Source: Amyelois transitella | Taxonomy: Eukaryota; Arthropoda; Insecta; Lepidoptera; Pyralidae | Direction of reading: 5' to 3' | Assembly (NCBI RefSeq): GCF_032362555.1 | Contig: NC_083517.1 | Coordinates: forward strand, 7,956,001 to 8,020,000 | Length of the DNA: 64,000 nt | Part shown: one piece after another, positions 1-11,075 of the stretch | Position numbering within the stretch: position 1 is the stretch's first letter | How the letters are laid out: each line of letters starts with the position of its first letter | Notes under the pieces: generated by a model | Database searches by the model: none | What the model was told of the DNA's origin: nothing | What the model saw: the letters and a program-made list of their open reading frames with translations, nothing else | Program-made: the position numbers and the translations under genes

Positions 1-312
1 GGCGTTCACACTCTCCACACAATCCTTGTTTTTTGCTTAGTCAACCTGCTTTCATTCTTAGGTTAATATTGAAATAAATTCCTAAGAATGTGCTAATAAG
101 CACTCACCTGCTTAAAAAATAAAGTAAGATTGTAAAGTAAGTAGTAATTTAATCTTGATTATAAAAATACAGCAAATGCAATTAAATCAATCGAAATACA
201 TTTAAATAATAAAGCATAGGAATTCAGTGACATATTAGGCTAGGCTTGATAAAACATTAGTTCTTAAATTATAATTTTGTGATTAACTTTCTCAAGGCAA
301 ATCTTTATGTTA
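1..312 (-). other. 3' flank / UTR of RnrL
   Basis: AT-rich sequence downstream of the RnrL stop codon, which reads leftward. It probably holds the 3' UTR. I see no clear AATAAA on the minus strand here, so the transcript may end outside the window. No other feature is visible. Confidence 0.5.
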
Positions 313-3300
313 CTACGAGCCACAGCTCATACACTCATCTTTGTTTTGCAAAGAACATGTAATAGCCGCCATATTTGCGTCATCGGCTTCTGATTTTCCA
401 TTTGTCACTTTTCCCCTAACCTTGCTCTTATCCACTGTAAATTGAATAGCATTGGCGGCAGGCTTTGTTCGTAGATAATACATTCCAGTTTTGAGACCCA
501 TTTTCCAAGCATAAAAGTGTATAGAAGTTAGTTTTCCATAATTTGGCTCAGCTACATGTATATTAAATGACTGGCTTTGATCTATGAATGCACCTCTGTC
601 TGCCGCCATTTGAATGGTAGTTTTGACTGAAATCTCCCAAACAGTTTTGTACAAGTCTCTTATATCTTTGGGAATGGTTTCAATATTTTGAATTGATCCA
701 TTATTATGAATAATGAGATTTTTCATATCTTCATCCCATAGCTCAGCTTCTGTTAAATCACGCAATAAGTGATGATTGACAACTTGGAATTCTCCTGATA
801 ATACACGTCTTTGGTAAATATTAGATGTGAAAGGCTCAAAAGATTCATTGTTTCCAAGTATTTGTGCTGTTGAAGCAGTAGGCATAGGAGCTACTAGTAG
901 TGAATTGCGAAGTCCATGTTTTGCAATTTTGTCTTTCAATGCCTGCCAGTCCCAGAGGTCTGTTGGAGTTTTGTTCCACATCTCATATTGTAATATCCCC
1001 TGACTGACAGGACTACCATGATATGTCTCATACACCCCATATTTTTCTGCCAATTCACAACTTGCCTCTAAAGCTCCGTAATAAATAGTTTCAAATATTT
1101 GTTGGTTCAGTTTGATAGCAGTTTCACTTTCATATGGTATGCGCATTAATACAAATGTATCTGCTAATCCTTGTACACCGATTCCAATAGGTCTGTGCCT
1201 CATATTTGATTTTTGGGCTTCAGGCACTGGATAGTAATTGACATCAATAATTTTATTTAGATTCTGGGTAACTATCTTTGTGACCTCTTTAAGTTTGGTA
1301 AAGTTGTAAGTTTTGTCATCATTCACAAACATGTTCAAAGCAATAGATGCTAAGTTACAAACTGCTGTTTCATCTGCAGATGTATACTCAACAATTTCTG
1401 TGCACAAGTTGCTACATTTAATTGTGCCTAGATTTTTCTGATTACTCTTCCTATTACAGGCATCCTTGTATAACATATATGGTGTTCCAGTTTCTACTTG
1501 TGCTTCAATAATAGCTTTCCACAGTATCTGTGCTTTGACTTGTTTCACATAACGTTTTTCCTGTTCATATTTTTCATACAAAGCCTCAAACTCTTCACCC
1601 CAGCAATCGGCTAAACCTGGAGAATCATGAGGGCACATAATACTCCAATCTTCATTTTTTTCAACACGTTTCATAAATAAATCTGGAATCCACAGTGCAT
1701 AAAAGAGTTCTCTTGCACGTACTTCCTCTTTACCATGATTCTTTTTTAAATCTAGAAACTCGAATATATCAGCATGCCAGGGTTCTAAATACACTGCGAA
1801 AGCGCCCGGCCGTTTATTGCCGCCTTGGTCCACATATCTGGCAGTGTTATTGTAAACACGCAACATAGGCACTATACCATTTGAGACACCATTTGTTCCA
1901 GCAATGTAGGTGCCTTTGGCTCTAATGCAGTGCACATGAACACCAATACCACCAGCTGATTTAGAGATCAAAGCACACTGTTTCAAAGTGTCATATATCC
2001 CCTCAATGCTGTCATCTCTCATAGCAACAAGAAAACATGAAGACAACTGTGGTCTAGGGGTGGCAGCAGCAAAAAGAGTTGGACTCGCATGAGTGAAATA
2101 TTTCTCAGATAATAAATTGTATGTCTGAATGGCGGCATCAACATCTTCACCATGTATTCCGATAGAAACTCTCATTAACATATGCTGCGGTCTCTCGGCA
2201 ACCTAAAATAATAGGAAAATTAGTAAAAAAAAAAAAACATTGTGGTTCGAATCTCTTTAAATGCAAAATTGATAAAATGTATCAAATCTTCTTTCCTTTG
2301 GGGGCAGACAGAACCAATAGTCTCGGAAGAACTCTAAAGCCATAATCAGATGAATGGAATTGAAATTCCGAATATAGTTGGTAGTTGCTAGCCCTGTACC
2401 CTGCACCCTTTCTGTTTGTTTAGTGGAGTTTTAAAATTATTGTTTTAGATACCAATAAAAGTGATATTCTTACCTTATTATTGATTTTCAGCAAATATGA
2501 TCTTTCAAGAGTTTTGAATCCAAAGTAATTATATTTGAAATCCCTATCATATACTATTGCAGAGTCCAATCTTTCCTTGTGCTTCATAACTACATTATAA
2601 TGGAATTCAGAAATCATAGGGGATCTCTTCTTAGTATGCGGATTAATAATATTGTACAGATCTGTTATTACATCTGGAAATTAAAAGCACAAATAAAGGT
2701 AAGCAAATAATTTCTTTCAAAAACATTAACATACATATGAAAAGTTCTAATTTTATTATAAAGATGTAGTCTCTGCCAGATCACCACCTGGAACAGATGG
2801 CATTTTAAATGAATCAATCAAACTAAATCTGCCAGAGACTGCCAGATTAATAAAATTGTAGACTCAGAATATATACCAACTCAATGGACACCAAGCAAGC
2901 AATAACCTTAGTCCACAAGAAGGGAGATAGAGATGACATCATTAACTATCTTCCCATTAGCATAATGTCAAACATCTACAAGATTTTTTCCAACATTATG
3001 CTGAATGTTAGATGAACAGCAGCCCAAGGAACAAGCAGGTTTCAGAGCTGGTAATTGCACTGTTGACTACATACATGCAATAAGACAACTGATTGAGAAA
3101 TGCCAAGAATATAGAGCAGTGGCCCTGAGAACGAATACTAAACTAAAGTGGAGATGGACAGGCCATGTGATGCATGACAAAGTACAGAAGTGGGCACAAC
3201 TGATCATGGACTGGACCCCAAGATGTGGAACAGTAAGGGGAGGTTGACAGAGAAAATGGGCAGATAGTATAGACACGAGGCAGGTGCCTTGTTGGTGAAA

Positions 3301-4861
3301 CTCAAAAGGGACCAGAAAAAGTGGAAAGATATGAAGGAGGTCTTTGGGTCTAAATGATATGCTGATGGAGACTGGTGTGTTTTAATTTAACAGTTGTACA
3401 TGTGTATTTGTAAATCTGTAAATCAGCAATAAAGGCAATTGAATTTGAGTCTCTGCCTATTGCGCCAAGATCTGGGAAAAAAGCCTAATTTTGTGTATAA
3501 TTATATGTTTATTATTATTTTGTTTTTCAATAGCCTTATATATTAGCTCTTCATCTTACCTGAGAAATGCTTTTTGGTTTCTTTGTGCAAGTTTGAGATA
3601 GCCAGTCTAGCTGCTAAAATAGCATAATCCGGATGATCAGTTGTCATTGTAGCTGCTGTTTCAGCAGCTAAATTATCCAGTTCTACAGTGGTCACCCCTG
3701 AGTAGATTCCACTTATCACTTTCAGAGTTATTGACACCTAAAGATACAAATAATACATATGTCAGTTTGATAACTAATGGGAATCCCCCACTCTCTTTTT
3801 ATGTATTTCTGCTATTAAAAAATATAGTGATAACTCACTGGATCCACAAAGTCCATATTTAGTCCGTAGCAAAGTTTTTTGATCCTCGATGTAATTTTAT
3901 CAATGTGAACTTCCTCCATTCTGCCACCTGAAACAGAATAAAACCACATCAACTAACACAATAAACCTTACTGTGCCTTAAATAGATTTCTGGGAATTCA
4001 AATGATAAGACTTTGTACTAACAATGTTAATTATTTGAATTCCAAGAAATTCTGTCAGTTTAATAACTGTTATTCCAGAATTTCATTAATGAGATTGGTA
4101 TTTTATATTTTTAATTCCCTAGGCAAACCTTTTTAAAAAATTTATCAAAACTGGCACTTAGTTTGTAGATAGGTAGGAGCACTTATTACTCTATACAGCT
4201 ACAGTGATGTGCTCCAAATTTATAAGATTATTTTAAAAATCAACATTAATAACATTTTAAAACACAAGTGCAGTGATATACACACGCAGCAGCTTTAAGT
4301 GTGTTGATAATAAATAATAATAAAAATATGAGAAGAAAGAAATGTTTTAATTTGTAACAAATCAACTTAAACAACTAGCTTTATTTTAATAACATAATAT
4401 TAATAAAGGCTCCATAGATAGGTTCTACTATCTTGTTTCAACTATATTCCTCCAGAGACAATGCTCCGGATAACAATAATAAATTTCAGGAAATACAAGT
4501 AAGGCTATGATTTATCCTGCGTAAGTTGTAAAAATAAAGCAGCTTAACACGGCTAAGGTTAATTATAACAGCCAACACAGTAGGACTTTGGATTTCCTCA
4601 GCCGACGTTCATCTCTTAGTGTCTCTTAGAGATGAACGTCATAGGATTCCTCATTTGAGCGAGACCTCGGCCTGAAAATACTGATATACAAGTTATCAGT
4701 TAAGACGGGAAATACCATAGTACATTCTATGAGTACTTACATTAAGAAAATAATTGCAAAAAATCTACTAGACAGGTAACACGAGATCTTTGAAGTTGCA
4801 AAGCGTTAAATGATCACTCACCTCTTTTGTGAACAAATAGCTTGTTCATTTTCCCCACCAT
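313..4861 (-). CDS. RnrL: Ribonucleoside-diphosphate reductase large subunit
   Basis: Large (R1) subunit of class Ia ribonucleotide reductase, which reduces NDPs to dNDPs in the cytosol together with the R2 subunit. Five coding exons (complement): 4822-4861, 3839-3927, 3560-3737, 2474-2673, 313-2202, all with GT/AG borders and matching phases, giving 798 aa (human RRM1 has 792). Seen in the protein: the N-terminal ATP-cone region (weakly conserved at the very N-terminus), the catalytic cysteine pair C225 (in SSCFLVAM) and C451 (in AVCNLAS), the radical-site segment [10 protein letters not shown] with N434, C436 and E438, and the C-terminal redox pair in the final CMSCGS. The start MVGKMNK is the first Met and lies about 7 residues upstream of the vertebrate start. 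A second in-frame Met is at residue 5. The 886-bp intron between 2674 and 3559 holds a LINE fragment. No missing catalytic residue. Confidence 0.97.
2276..2410 (-). mobile_element. SINE-like family A fragment in RnrL intron
   Basis: A diverged minus-strand piece of the abundant SINE-like repeat. It has the reversed blocks around CAGACAGAACCAATAGTCTC and TTGCTAGCCC, which match full copies such as the one at 58769-59037. Confidence 0.55.
2880..3370 (+). mobile_element. Internally deleted LINE reverse-transcriptase fragment
   Basis: Translation in shifting frames reads [26 protein letters not shown], then [29 protein letters not shown]. This is the conserved start of the reverse-transcriptase domain of an insect non-LTR element. 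It is followed almost directly by [12 protein letters not shown] and [11 protein letters not shown], which belong near the element's C-terminus. The catalytic core is therefore missing, and the piece is a dead, internally deleted copy inside an RnrL intron. The 80-codon open stretch at 3005-3247 is part of it and is not a host gene. Confidence 0.8.
4604..4640. repeat. Perfect 13-bp inverted repeat in RnrL intron 1
   Basis: GACGTTCATCTCT at 4604-4616 pairs with AGAGATGAACGTC at 4628-4640 across an 11-base loop. It lies in the 894-bp first intron. Function unknown. Confidence 0.7.
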
Positions 4862-5569
4862 TGTTATTATAACTTGTTGTTTTCTATTCGGTAATAAAAA
4901 TAACAAACAAGATATATTATCTGGGGACAGTACCGCAAATGTATAAAACTTTATTTTATTTTCAAAATTAAAATGAAACACCGAACAAGTAGATTCACCA
5001 AAAGTTGACGTTGACAATCAAAATACGCGGGAAAGGCGGCAGTTGGCGCGCGTTCGGATTTCGCAAAGACATGTATATTCAATCATATTTCAATGCGGCA
5101 ATATACAAATATACAAAATACCAAGCCACAGCTTCGCTTCGTGTGTCTGTCACCCACCAACTAAGCATGAAATTCTATCCAACTATAAATAATTTAGTGG
5201 ATAAGCACCAACCGACAAAGGAACCACTCAAAAGATTTATCGTCATGCTAAATGAGTGTGTTATTGTCTAAGACTATCAACTTAATTATATAATGTTATT
5301 GTAGGACAACGTATTGAGGTAGGTAATATTATTATCATCCTGGCGACATAATTATTTATAATCACGTTATTCAATCGATACTTTGATCGATTGTTACTCG
5401 TATGGATACAAACGGATGGATGGGTTATGACCAGAGATGGGTTATGACTCATAATCCATCCATCCGTATGACCAGAGAATCTCTGGAGGCTTACCACGAC
5501 GTCTTATAGCAAGACCTAAATTGAACTGCACTGCTTTTTCGTACCATGACATCAATTATAACTCATAAC
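4862..5569. other. RnrL upstream region with foldback
   Basis: The RnrL promoter should lie here, but I see no TATA box at a good distance. A 19-bp near-perfect inverted repeat (5412-5430 with 5449-5467, one mismatch) is built on ACGGATGGATG. A further copy of the same arm occurs at 7053-7075. An 88-codon plus-strand open frame at 5005-5271 shows no family resemblance and is not called. Confidence 0.5.
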
Positions 5570-6075
5570 TAGTGTCCGACCGAAGGTCTATTTTTGGCCG
5601 AAGCCGAAGCCGAAGCCGATTAATCGGCTATCGCCACAACCTTCGGCCGAAGCCGAAGCCGAAGCCGAAGGTTTATATTCTCTCAGCACTCAGTAATTAA
5701 TTTTGTTCAATATTGTCTACAAGCTACAATTAATATTAAAATCATTTCAAAACCTCAATATTGAAGGTTTATATATTGACTGTCTCATATAGAAGTTGAT
5801 GATATATCATAGAGGTGGTTGGTTTAGAGATAAACTAGCTGTTGCCCGCGACTTCGTCCGCGTAAATTTCGAGTTGAATTTTAATCATACAGTCAGATAC
5901 AGACAGACAAAAAAATGTAAAAAAAAATTCTCTATCCGTTTCAGTCAAAATATTAAATGTACAGAAAAAATATTTTTACCGTTTTATTATACGTAGTATT
6001 TTGATTTTCAGTTTTTTTACATAAAATACTCAAACAATACAAAAAAATATATTTTTAATAATAAAAAATATCTTG

Positions 6076-6150
6076 TAATTGTTGGGATTCGAACTTGGAC
6101 CGCCAACTTCACAGTCTCACGGGCTAACCACTGGACCATCGAAGCCGTTG
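6076..6150 (-). mobile_element. tRNA-derived SINE head (pol III boxes)
   Basis: On the minus strand there is an A box TGGTCCAGTGG (6128-6138) and, after about 33 bases, a B box GTTCGAATCC (6085-6094), with the spacing of a tRNA gene. The ends do not form a 7-bp acceptor stem, so this is a tRNA-derived SINE promoter rather than a working tRNA. Confidence 0.65.
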
Positions 6151-6173
6151 CGTTGGTGTCGAAATTAAAGTAG

Positions 6174-6362
6174 ACTACATACATATGGTCACGTCTTTAT
6201 CCCTTGCGGGGTAGACAGAGCCAACAGACTTGAAAAGACTGAATGGCCACGTTCAGCTATTTGACTTAATGATAGAATTGAGATTCAAACAGTGATAGGT
6301 TGCTCGCCCATCGCCTAAAAAAGAATCCCAAGTTTGTAAGCCCATCCCTTAGTCGCCTTTCA
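6174..6362 (-). mobile_element. SINE-like family A copy nested in hAT element
   Basis: Minus-strand copy with the tail ACATACATATGGTCACGTC at the left, then the CCTTGCGGGGTAGACAGAGC block and GGTTGCT-GCCCATCGCC. It is truncated at its 5' end near 6362 and nested inside the hAT-type element. Confidence 0.8.
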
Positions 6363-7076
6363 CTTATATTTATATGTTATAGGTATAATGCCGTCGTATA
6401 ATGATAAATGTCTTTGAATTTTTAATTTCGTAACTTATTTGCCGGCATACTGATGCCTTGAGTTCATTCAAATGTCGATAACTTTTTTTTTTGTGAACCG
6501 ATTTTGATGAAACAAACTTTAAATGTTATTCTGAGTTAAAACAAAGCAATTGGTGAAAGTTTGAAGTAAATCGGTTTAGTACTTTCGGAGATAATAGTAT
6601 AAAGTGATCATACATACAGACAGACAGACAAGAAATGAAAAAAAAATATTTTTGCTTTCTATTATTCATTCTAAGTGTCCCTCTATCCATTTCAGTCGAA
6701 AATACTAAATGTACAGACAAAATATTTTTACTGTTTTATTATATGTATAGATAAAAGTTTGTGATTTACCTACTAGTAAAAATAATGATTTGATTTCTTA
6801 CAAAAACACTCGTTTAAATACACGTACGGACTTGTTTTGATGCTATCAGCAATGTGATATTTTGACAGTGACTCCCCGCCGCCTCATGACTTTCGTAACA
6901 GTTCGTTCAATCTCGACGGTCGCTCGGACCTTCGGCGAAACCTTCGGCTTCGGCCGGATTTTGGGCCGAAGCCGAATGTTTCGCCGAAGGTGGATTTTTT
7001 GGCCGAAGGTGGCCGAAGCCGAAGCCGAAGCCGAAGCTTCGGTCGGACACTACTCATAACCCATCCATCCGTTTGG

Positions 7077-7456
7077 CAGAGATCGGAATAGGTAGATTGA
7101 TTTTATGTACTTGCATCATGAATTACCATAGAAAGCGTAACATAGATAAGCCTCTTTTCCGGAATTCCATTTCAGTGCAACACATGAAATGATTGATATG
7201 ACATAAAATGAAAGGATGAAATTTCAAAAATTCTTACACTTACACTAAACTACATTGTCCGCGAGTAACATAGGACTAAAATTTACGTGAACGAAGTCGG
7301 GGGAAAACTGCTACCACTAATATATTCTTCATCCCACTTGTAAAAATTCCGGAAAAAATCTTAATAATTTACAAATCCCGCAATCCCGGAGGCGTGTCCA
7401 TATTTTATTCGTTTCAGTTCATCGACTCCAATTAAATCTACCTATTCCGATCTCTG
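7077..7456. mobile_element. 380-bp terminal-inverted-repeat element (MITE-like)
   Basis: A perfect 22-bp inverted repeat bounds the segment: 7077-7098 (starting CAGAGATCGGAATAGG) and 7435-7456. There is no coding capacity. I cannot see a clean target duplication, so the superfamily is unassigned. It lies just right of the hAT-type element. Confidence 0.6.
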
Positions 7457-7793
7457 GTAATGTTATGACAAATGTCACTGTCATATGTCGTTTATTGTTT
7501 TGTTTTTTACTTCTGTTTAGATTTTACTGTATTTAATATTAATCAGAATAGAAAAATAAATGTTTATTACATTAGAATATCAAAATGATAAACGGGACGT
7601 TTTGAAAAGTGGACTTTTTGGGTCGAAGGAATCAAAACCTTCATCGTATGACTCATTTCACAAAAGTAAATAATGATAAGAAGATATATAGGTACTTACT
7701 TTAAAGCTTTAGCCATTTGTATACTACAATGTGAAAGTTCTATGAACGTTGTTCTATAAATAAAAAAATATTGATCTTGAGCAAATATTGAAA
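7457..7793. other. NIPA gene upstream region
   Basis: AT-rich flank preceding the NIPA start codon. It probably contains the promoter and 5' UTR, but no specific element can be defended. Confidence 0.4.
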
Positions 7794-9395
7794 ATGAAGA
7801 CTTCAAGTTTAGTAATTGATGGCCAAGAATATGACAATCTATCGTTTACCATTGGGTTAGGTCTTGCTGTTGCATCAAGTGTGTTTATTGGATCTAGTTT
7901 CATCATTAAGAAGCTAGCATTAAGGAAACAAATCTCTTCTGGTAACATAAGAGCTTCAGCTGGAGGATATGCATATTTGAAGCAATGGATGTGGTGGTTG
8001 GGCCTAATTACAAGTAAGTTAACTACATAATGCTTCCATCAAACTAAATCATCTATTACAGTGATATTGTATGAAGTGACTTAAGGATCAAGCTCTCTCT
8101 TTTTCCAGGCTTTAGTTTTAGTTGCATCGCCACCACTCTAGAGAAGAGCCTGGGGTATGCCTTTGACCATGGGCCCTGGATTGTGTAAGTCAGGTTTTTA
8201 CATGAAGCGAGTAAAAAACCTAAAACCGTAACCTCAATAACCTTTGCAAGTACACCTCACTCATATTATATCAATCAGTTTCCTGGATGTGCACGTTTTC
8301 TCACTATGTTTTCCCTCACCATTAAGCTATTAGCCATTTCTTAAAATTTATGCTGAATATTATATCATCTGTCATAACTTCTTTGACAATTAACATATTC
8401 TGTGAAAAACCTAGGTAGGTTTATAACAACATAACTAAATTATGTTCCAAATAACATAACCATGACTTGTTTTCATTCCAGTGGGGGTTGGAGAGGGGGC
8501 AAATCTTCTAGCATATGCATTTGCACCTGCAGCCCTGGTCACACCTCTGGGGGCTCTCAGTGTCCTCGTCTCAGCTGTTTTGTCATCAAAATTTCTTGAT
8601 GAGAAACTTAACTTCCTCGGAAAGGTAAAATATTTATCCATCCTATCTTTTTATAACAGACCTATTTGCTCAAGAAAAATAATATAAGTAAGTTAAGTAA
8701 GATAAAATAATAATTATCTTTTACAGATATCATGCTTTCTCTGCATTGTTGGATCTGTCATAATAGTCATTCATTCACCAAAATCAGAAGAAATCAAGAC
8801 TTTCAAGGAGCTTACACAGAAGCTTACAGACTATGTGTTTGTTACATATGTTTCAATTATCATTTTTATGACAATAATAATAAAATTAATGTTTGTGCCT
8901 AGATTTGGTAATTCAAATATATTAGTTTATTTGTTTATATGTTCTGCCATAGGTAGTCTAACTGTTGCATTTTGTAAAGCTGTGGCATTAGGTGTCAAAG
9001 AATCCATTGTTGGCAATAATGTTAACAATATTTCCAATTATATGTTTTGGTTAATTCTTTTAAGTTGCATCGTTTGTATTATGATACAGATGAATTACTT
9101 GAACAAGTCCCTAGATATATTTAATACAAGTATTGTCACTCCTGTGTATTATGTTATGTTTACAGTATTAGTTATAATTGCCTCTGGTATTCTGTTTAGG
9201 GAGTGGGAGCACATGAAATTTGGGGACATTTTAGGGTGTGCATGTGGATTTCTTGTTGTTATAACTGCCATCTTCATGTTAAATGCTTTCAAAGATTTAC
9301 AATTTACTTTAAGAGATCTCAATATTAATGCAAGACATTCAAGGAATAGTAATGATGAGTTTGTAGTCAGTTTGTCAAGAAGTAGAAGTAGGTAG
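7794..9395 (+). CDS. NIPA2: NIPA-family magnesium transporter
   Basis: Member of the NIPA/spichthyin family: multi-pass proteins of the endosome and plasma membrane that transport Mg2+. The Drosophila relative also dampens BMP receptor signalling. Exons 7794-8013, 8482-8624 and 8727-9395 have good GT/AG sites and give 343 aa (human NIPA2 has 360). Strong family blocks are visible: [49 protein letters not shown] followed by [10 protein letters not shown], and [17 protein letters not shown] followed by YYV near the C-terminus, all in hydrophobic segments. The start is the ATG in GAAAATGAAG; a TTG six bases earlier is not needed. The tail is polar and Ser/Arg-rich (ending SLSRSRSR). It is convergent with the RNF26-like gene. 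I cannot separate NIPA1 to NIPA4 orthology with certainty. Confidence 0.95.
8105..8250 (+). mobile_element. Dispersed repeat family B copy in NIPA intron 1
   Basis: Shares the blocks GGCTTTAG, TTGCATC, CACCACTCT, GAGAAGAGCC and TATGCCTTTGACCATG, then CCTGGATTG and GTCAGGTTTTTACATGAAGCGA, with segments at about 38315, 48630 (reversed), 58378, 61649 and 63760. It is an unnamed non-coding interspersed repeat. Confidence 0.7.
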
Positions 9396-9598
9396 AAGGG
9401 TTCATGACATAACAGATTCAATTGGCAGTGCCAGTATTAACCTTAATTTACATTAATTAGGTAGAGTATTTCTTTTTAGTTTAAGATTGAATTAATAAGA
9501 ACAAGAAGTACATTGATAGCTTAAAGCTTAATAATGCCTATTTATATTTGTTATAAAGGTTAGTGAATTTGTATAACAAAGGATAAACCATATTTTTT

Positions 9599-9604
9599 AA
9601 TAAA
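9599..9604 (+). promoter_or_regulatory. Poly(A) signal of the NIPA gene
   Basis: AATAAA about 200 bp after the NIPA stop codon, in an AT-rich 3' UTR and well placed for 3' processing before the convergent neighbour. Confidence 0.6.
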
Positions 9605-9974
9605 AATAATATCATTTTTGTATTCTTTATGCATTTTATTTTTTCCCCCTAGACCAAATACAGCATAAGTTCTACTTATAAAAGCATTCTGGCAGTCTCC
9701 TTACTTTTAACGGTTAATGGTAATAGCACCACAAGATAATGAAATGGCAGATCTTAATACAATGACTATTCAATATTCACTTTCATATTTAATTTAGAAT
9801 CATCACTCAAATAATTCTCATCTTTGCAATAACTACAGATTTTGTATTGTATGTACCTGACTACACCAATGAAAATAAACATATTTGGTATTATCTGTAG
9901 AAATTTCAAACATGATTTCTTAAGGAATAAAACAATAACAAGAAACTGATTTGGTAAAACTAAAAGCCAAACAG

Positions 9975-10018
9975 CTAAATGTGGCCTATCAGTCTTTTCA
10001 AGACTGTTGTTGATCCAT
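9975..10018 (+). mobile_element. SINE-like family A fragment in RNF26-like 3' UTR
   Basis: AACAGCTAAATGTGGCC followed by the CAGTCTTTTCAAGACTGTTG block matches the middle of family A. It lies antisense in the probable 3' UTR of the RNF26-like gene. Confidence 0.6.
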
Positions 10019-10100
10019 ACATCACTGTTCAATAATGAGCTTCGCTTAATCCAAATTTAATATCAAAAGAAGCTATAACAAATTTTAGCACATTTTTAAG

Positions 10101-11075
10101 TTACAAATATATAGTCACGGAATGATAAATAAATGTTCTACAAATAGGACAAGTGCGCTGGTAGCCATACAGGCGTCGGCAGCACTCTGTGCACAGACAC
10201 ACATGCCGGCATGGCAGGGTCAAAACACACTTCTGACGGTCTTGGCAAATAACACATAGAGCATCCGCACCATTCCCACTCTCGTCAACATCATTTATGT
10301 CATAAGTCTCATCTCCTGTAGTAATCTCCTGGCCACTGGCCATGTGTGCTATGACTCTCACCTCAGGATCAGTAAAATAATTATAAACTGTGTAATAGAA
10401 ATACATCAATTGTCTCACCACAGACCAATAGCATGAGATGAGTTGAGCAAGAACAGCTTCTCTGTAATGTATTGTTAACCGGACAATCAATATGGCACTT
10501 ATTAGTCCTATGAATGATTCCAAAGGCACATCAGTCAGAAAATTTGTTATCTTCAATAATCTCATGTAAGCATACACTATTATGTCAATGACAAAGTCTT
10601 TCACAGCCTGAATTCCTGCTTTGAGCAATTGTGGTAAATGAATAGGAATAAATGTTATTATGAACCATAATGCTTGTCCCAGTAAAACTATACTGCTTTT
10701 TAATATGATTGTCACTTGCTTAACAATAATAATAAAACCAGTAAACAAATAATTTACGGTAGTTAATATTTCCCTGGTTCTGTATTCCACTCCATTAAAA
10801 ATACAGGCTATACCATTCTGGAAATTGCCAATCTGTTCACACAAGACATGCAGAATGCTGGTAAAAAAGTTTGGAATGTCTTCAGTAAATATCGTTATAT
10901 TGTCTTCATAAACAATCTGGAGAAATAACATAATATAATGCGTGAAATCATAAACAGCACTGAAAATTCCCGATATCAAAGTTACAATGACTCTTCCCAC
11001 AAATGAGGCTCCGAATAAAATTTTGTGAAGTGCTAAGGCACATAAGTTCAACACTTTTACAACAAGGAAAATCAT
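10101..11075 (-). CDS. RNF26: RNF26-like membrane RING E3 ubiquitin ligase
   Basis: Intronless 324-aa protein. The N-terminal ~230 residues hold several hydrophobic, probably membrane-spanning segments (for example near residues 1-45, 105-150 and 185-205). The last 51 residues form a RING: CVIC at 274-277, then LPCRHVCLC-TECC, then CPIC, in the C3HC5 order seen in RNF26, and the protein ends on VTIYL like that family. In vertebrates RNF26 sits in the ER membrane, recruits endosome adaptors and positions the perinuclear vesicle cloud; that role here is inferred. The start ATG follows AAACAAAA, a favourable insect context. The family is 433 aa in human, so this is a shorter version. Another membrane RING ligase is possible. 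Confidence 0.8.
   Translation of the reverse strand: MIFLVVKVLNLCALALHKILFGASFVGRVIVTLISGIFSAVYDFTHYIMLFLQIVYEDNITIFTEDIPNFFTSILHVLCEQIGNFQNGIACIFNGVEYRTREILTTVNYLFTGFIIIVKQVTIILKSSIVLLGQALWFIITFIPIHLPQLLKAGIQAVKDFVIDIIVYAYMRLLKITNFLTDVPLESFIGLISAILIVRLTIHYREAVLAQLISCYWSVVRQLMYFYYTVYNYFTDPEVRVIAHMASGQEITTGDETYDINDVDESGNGADALCVICQDRQKCVLTLPCRHVCLCTECCRRLYGYQRTCPICRTFIYHSVTIYL

Larger units (their letters stand above)
5570..7052. mobile_element. Non-autonomous hAT-type DNA transposon
   Basis: Terminal inverted repeats TAGTGTCCGACCGAAG (5570) and its reverse complement ending at 7052. The exact 8-bp target duplication CTCATAAC is at 5562-5569 and 7053-7060. An 8-bp duplication and a TAGTG start are hallmarks of the hAT superfamily. 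Both ends carry short arrays of GCCGAA or its complement (about 5600-5680 and 6925-7040). There is no transposase frame inside. The 1483-bp length is inflated by nested repeats: a tRNA-derived piece and a SINE-like family A copy. A diverged direct repeat of about 110 bp also lies inside (5899-6000 and 6618-6752). Both insertions must postdate the hAT element. Confidence 0.85.

Noticed and set aside
3005-3247. 80-codon open frame as a host gene
   Set aside because: Its translation is LINE reverse transcriptase with an internal deletion.
5005-5271. 88-codon open frame divergent from RnrL
   Set aside because: No family resemblance, no splice or promoter support; likely chance.
5590-5680. GCCGAA array as a CRISPR or satellite locus
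   Set aside because: No unique spacers, and the arrays are bounded by transposon ends; this is a eukaryotic genome.
6076-6150. Functional tRNA gene on the minus strand
   Set aside because: A and B boxes are present but no acceptor stem forms and the piece is embedded in repeats; better explained as a SINE head.
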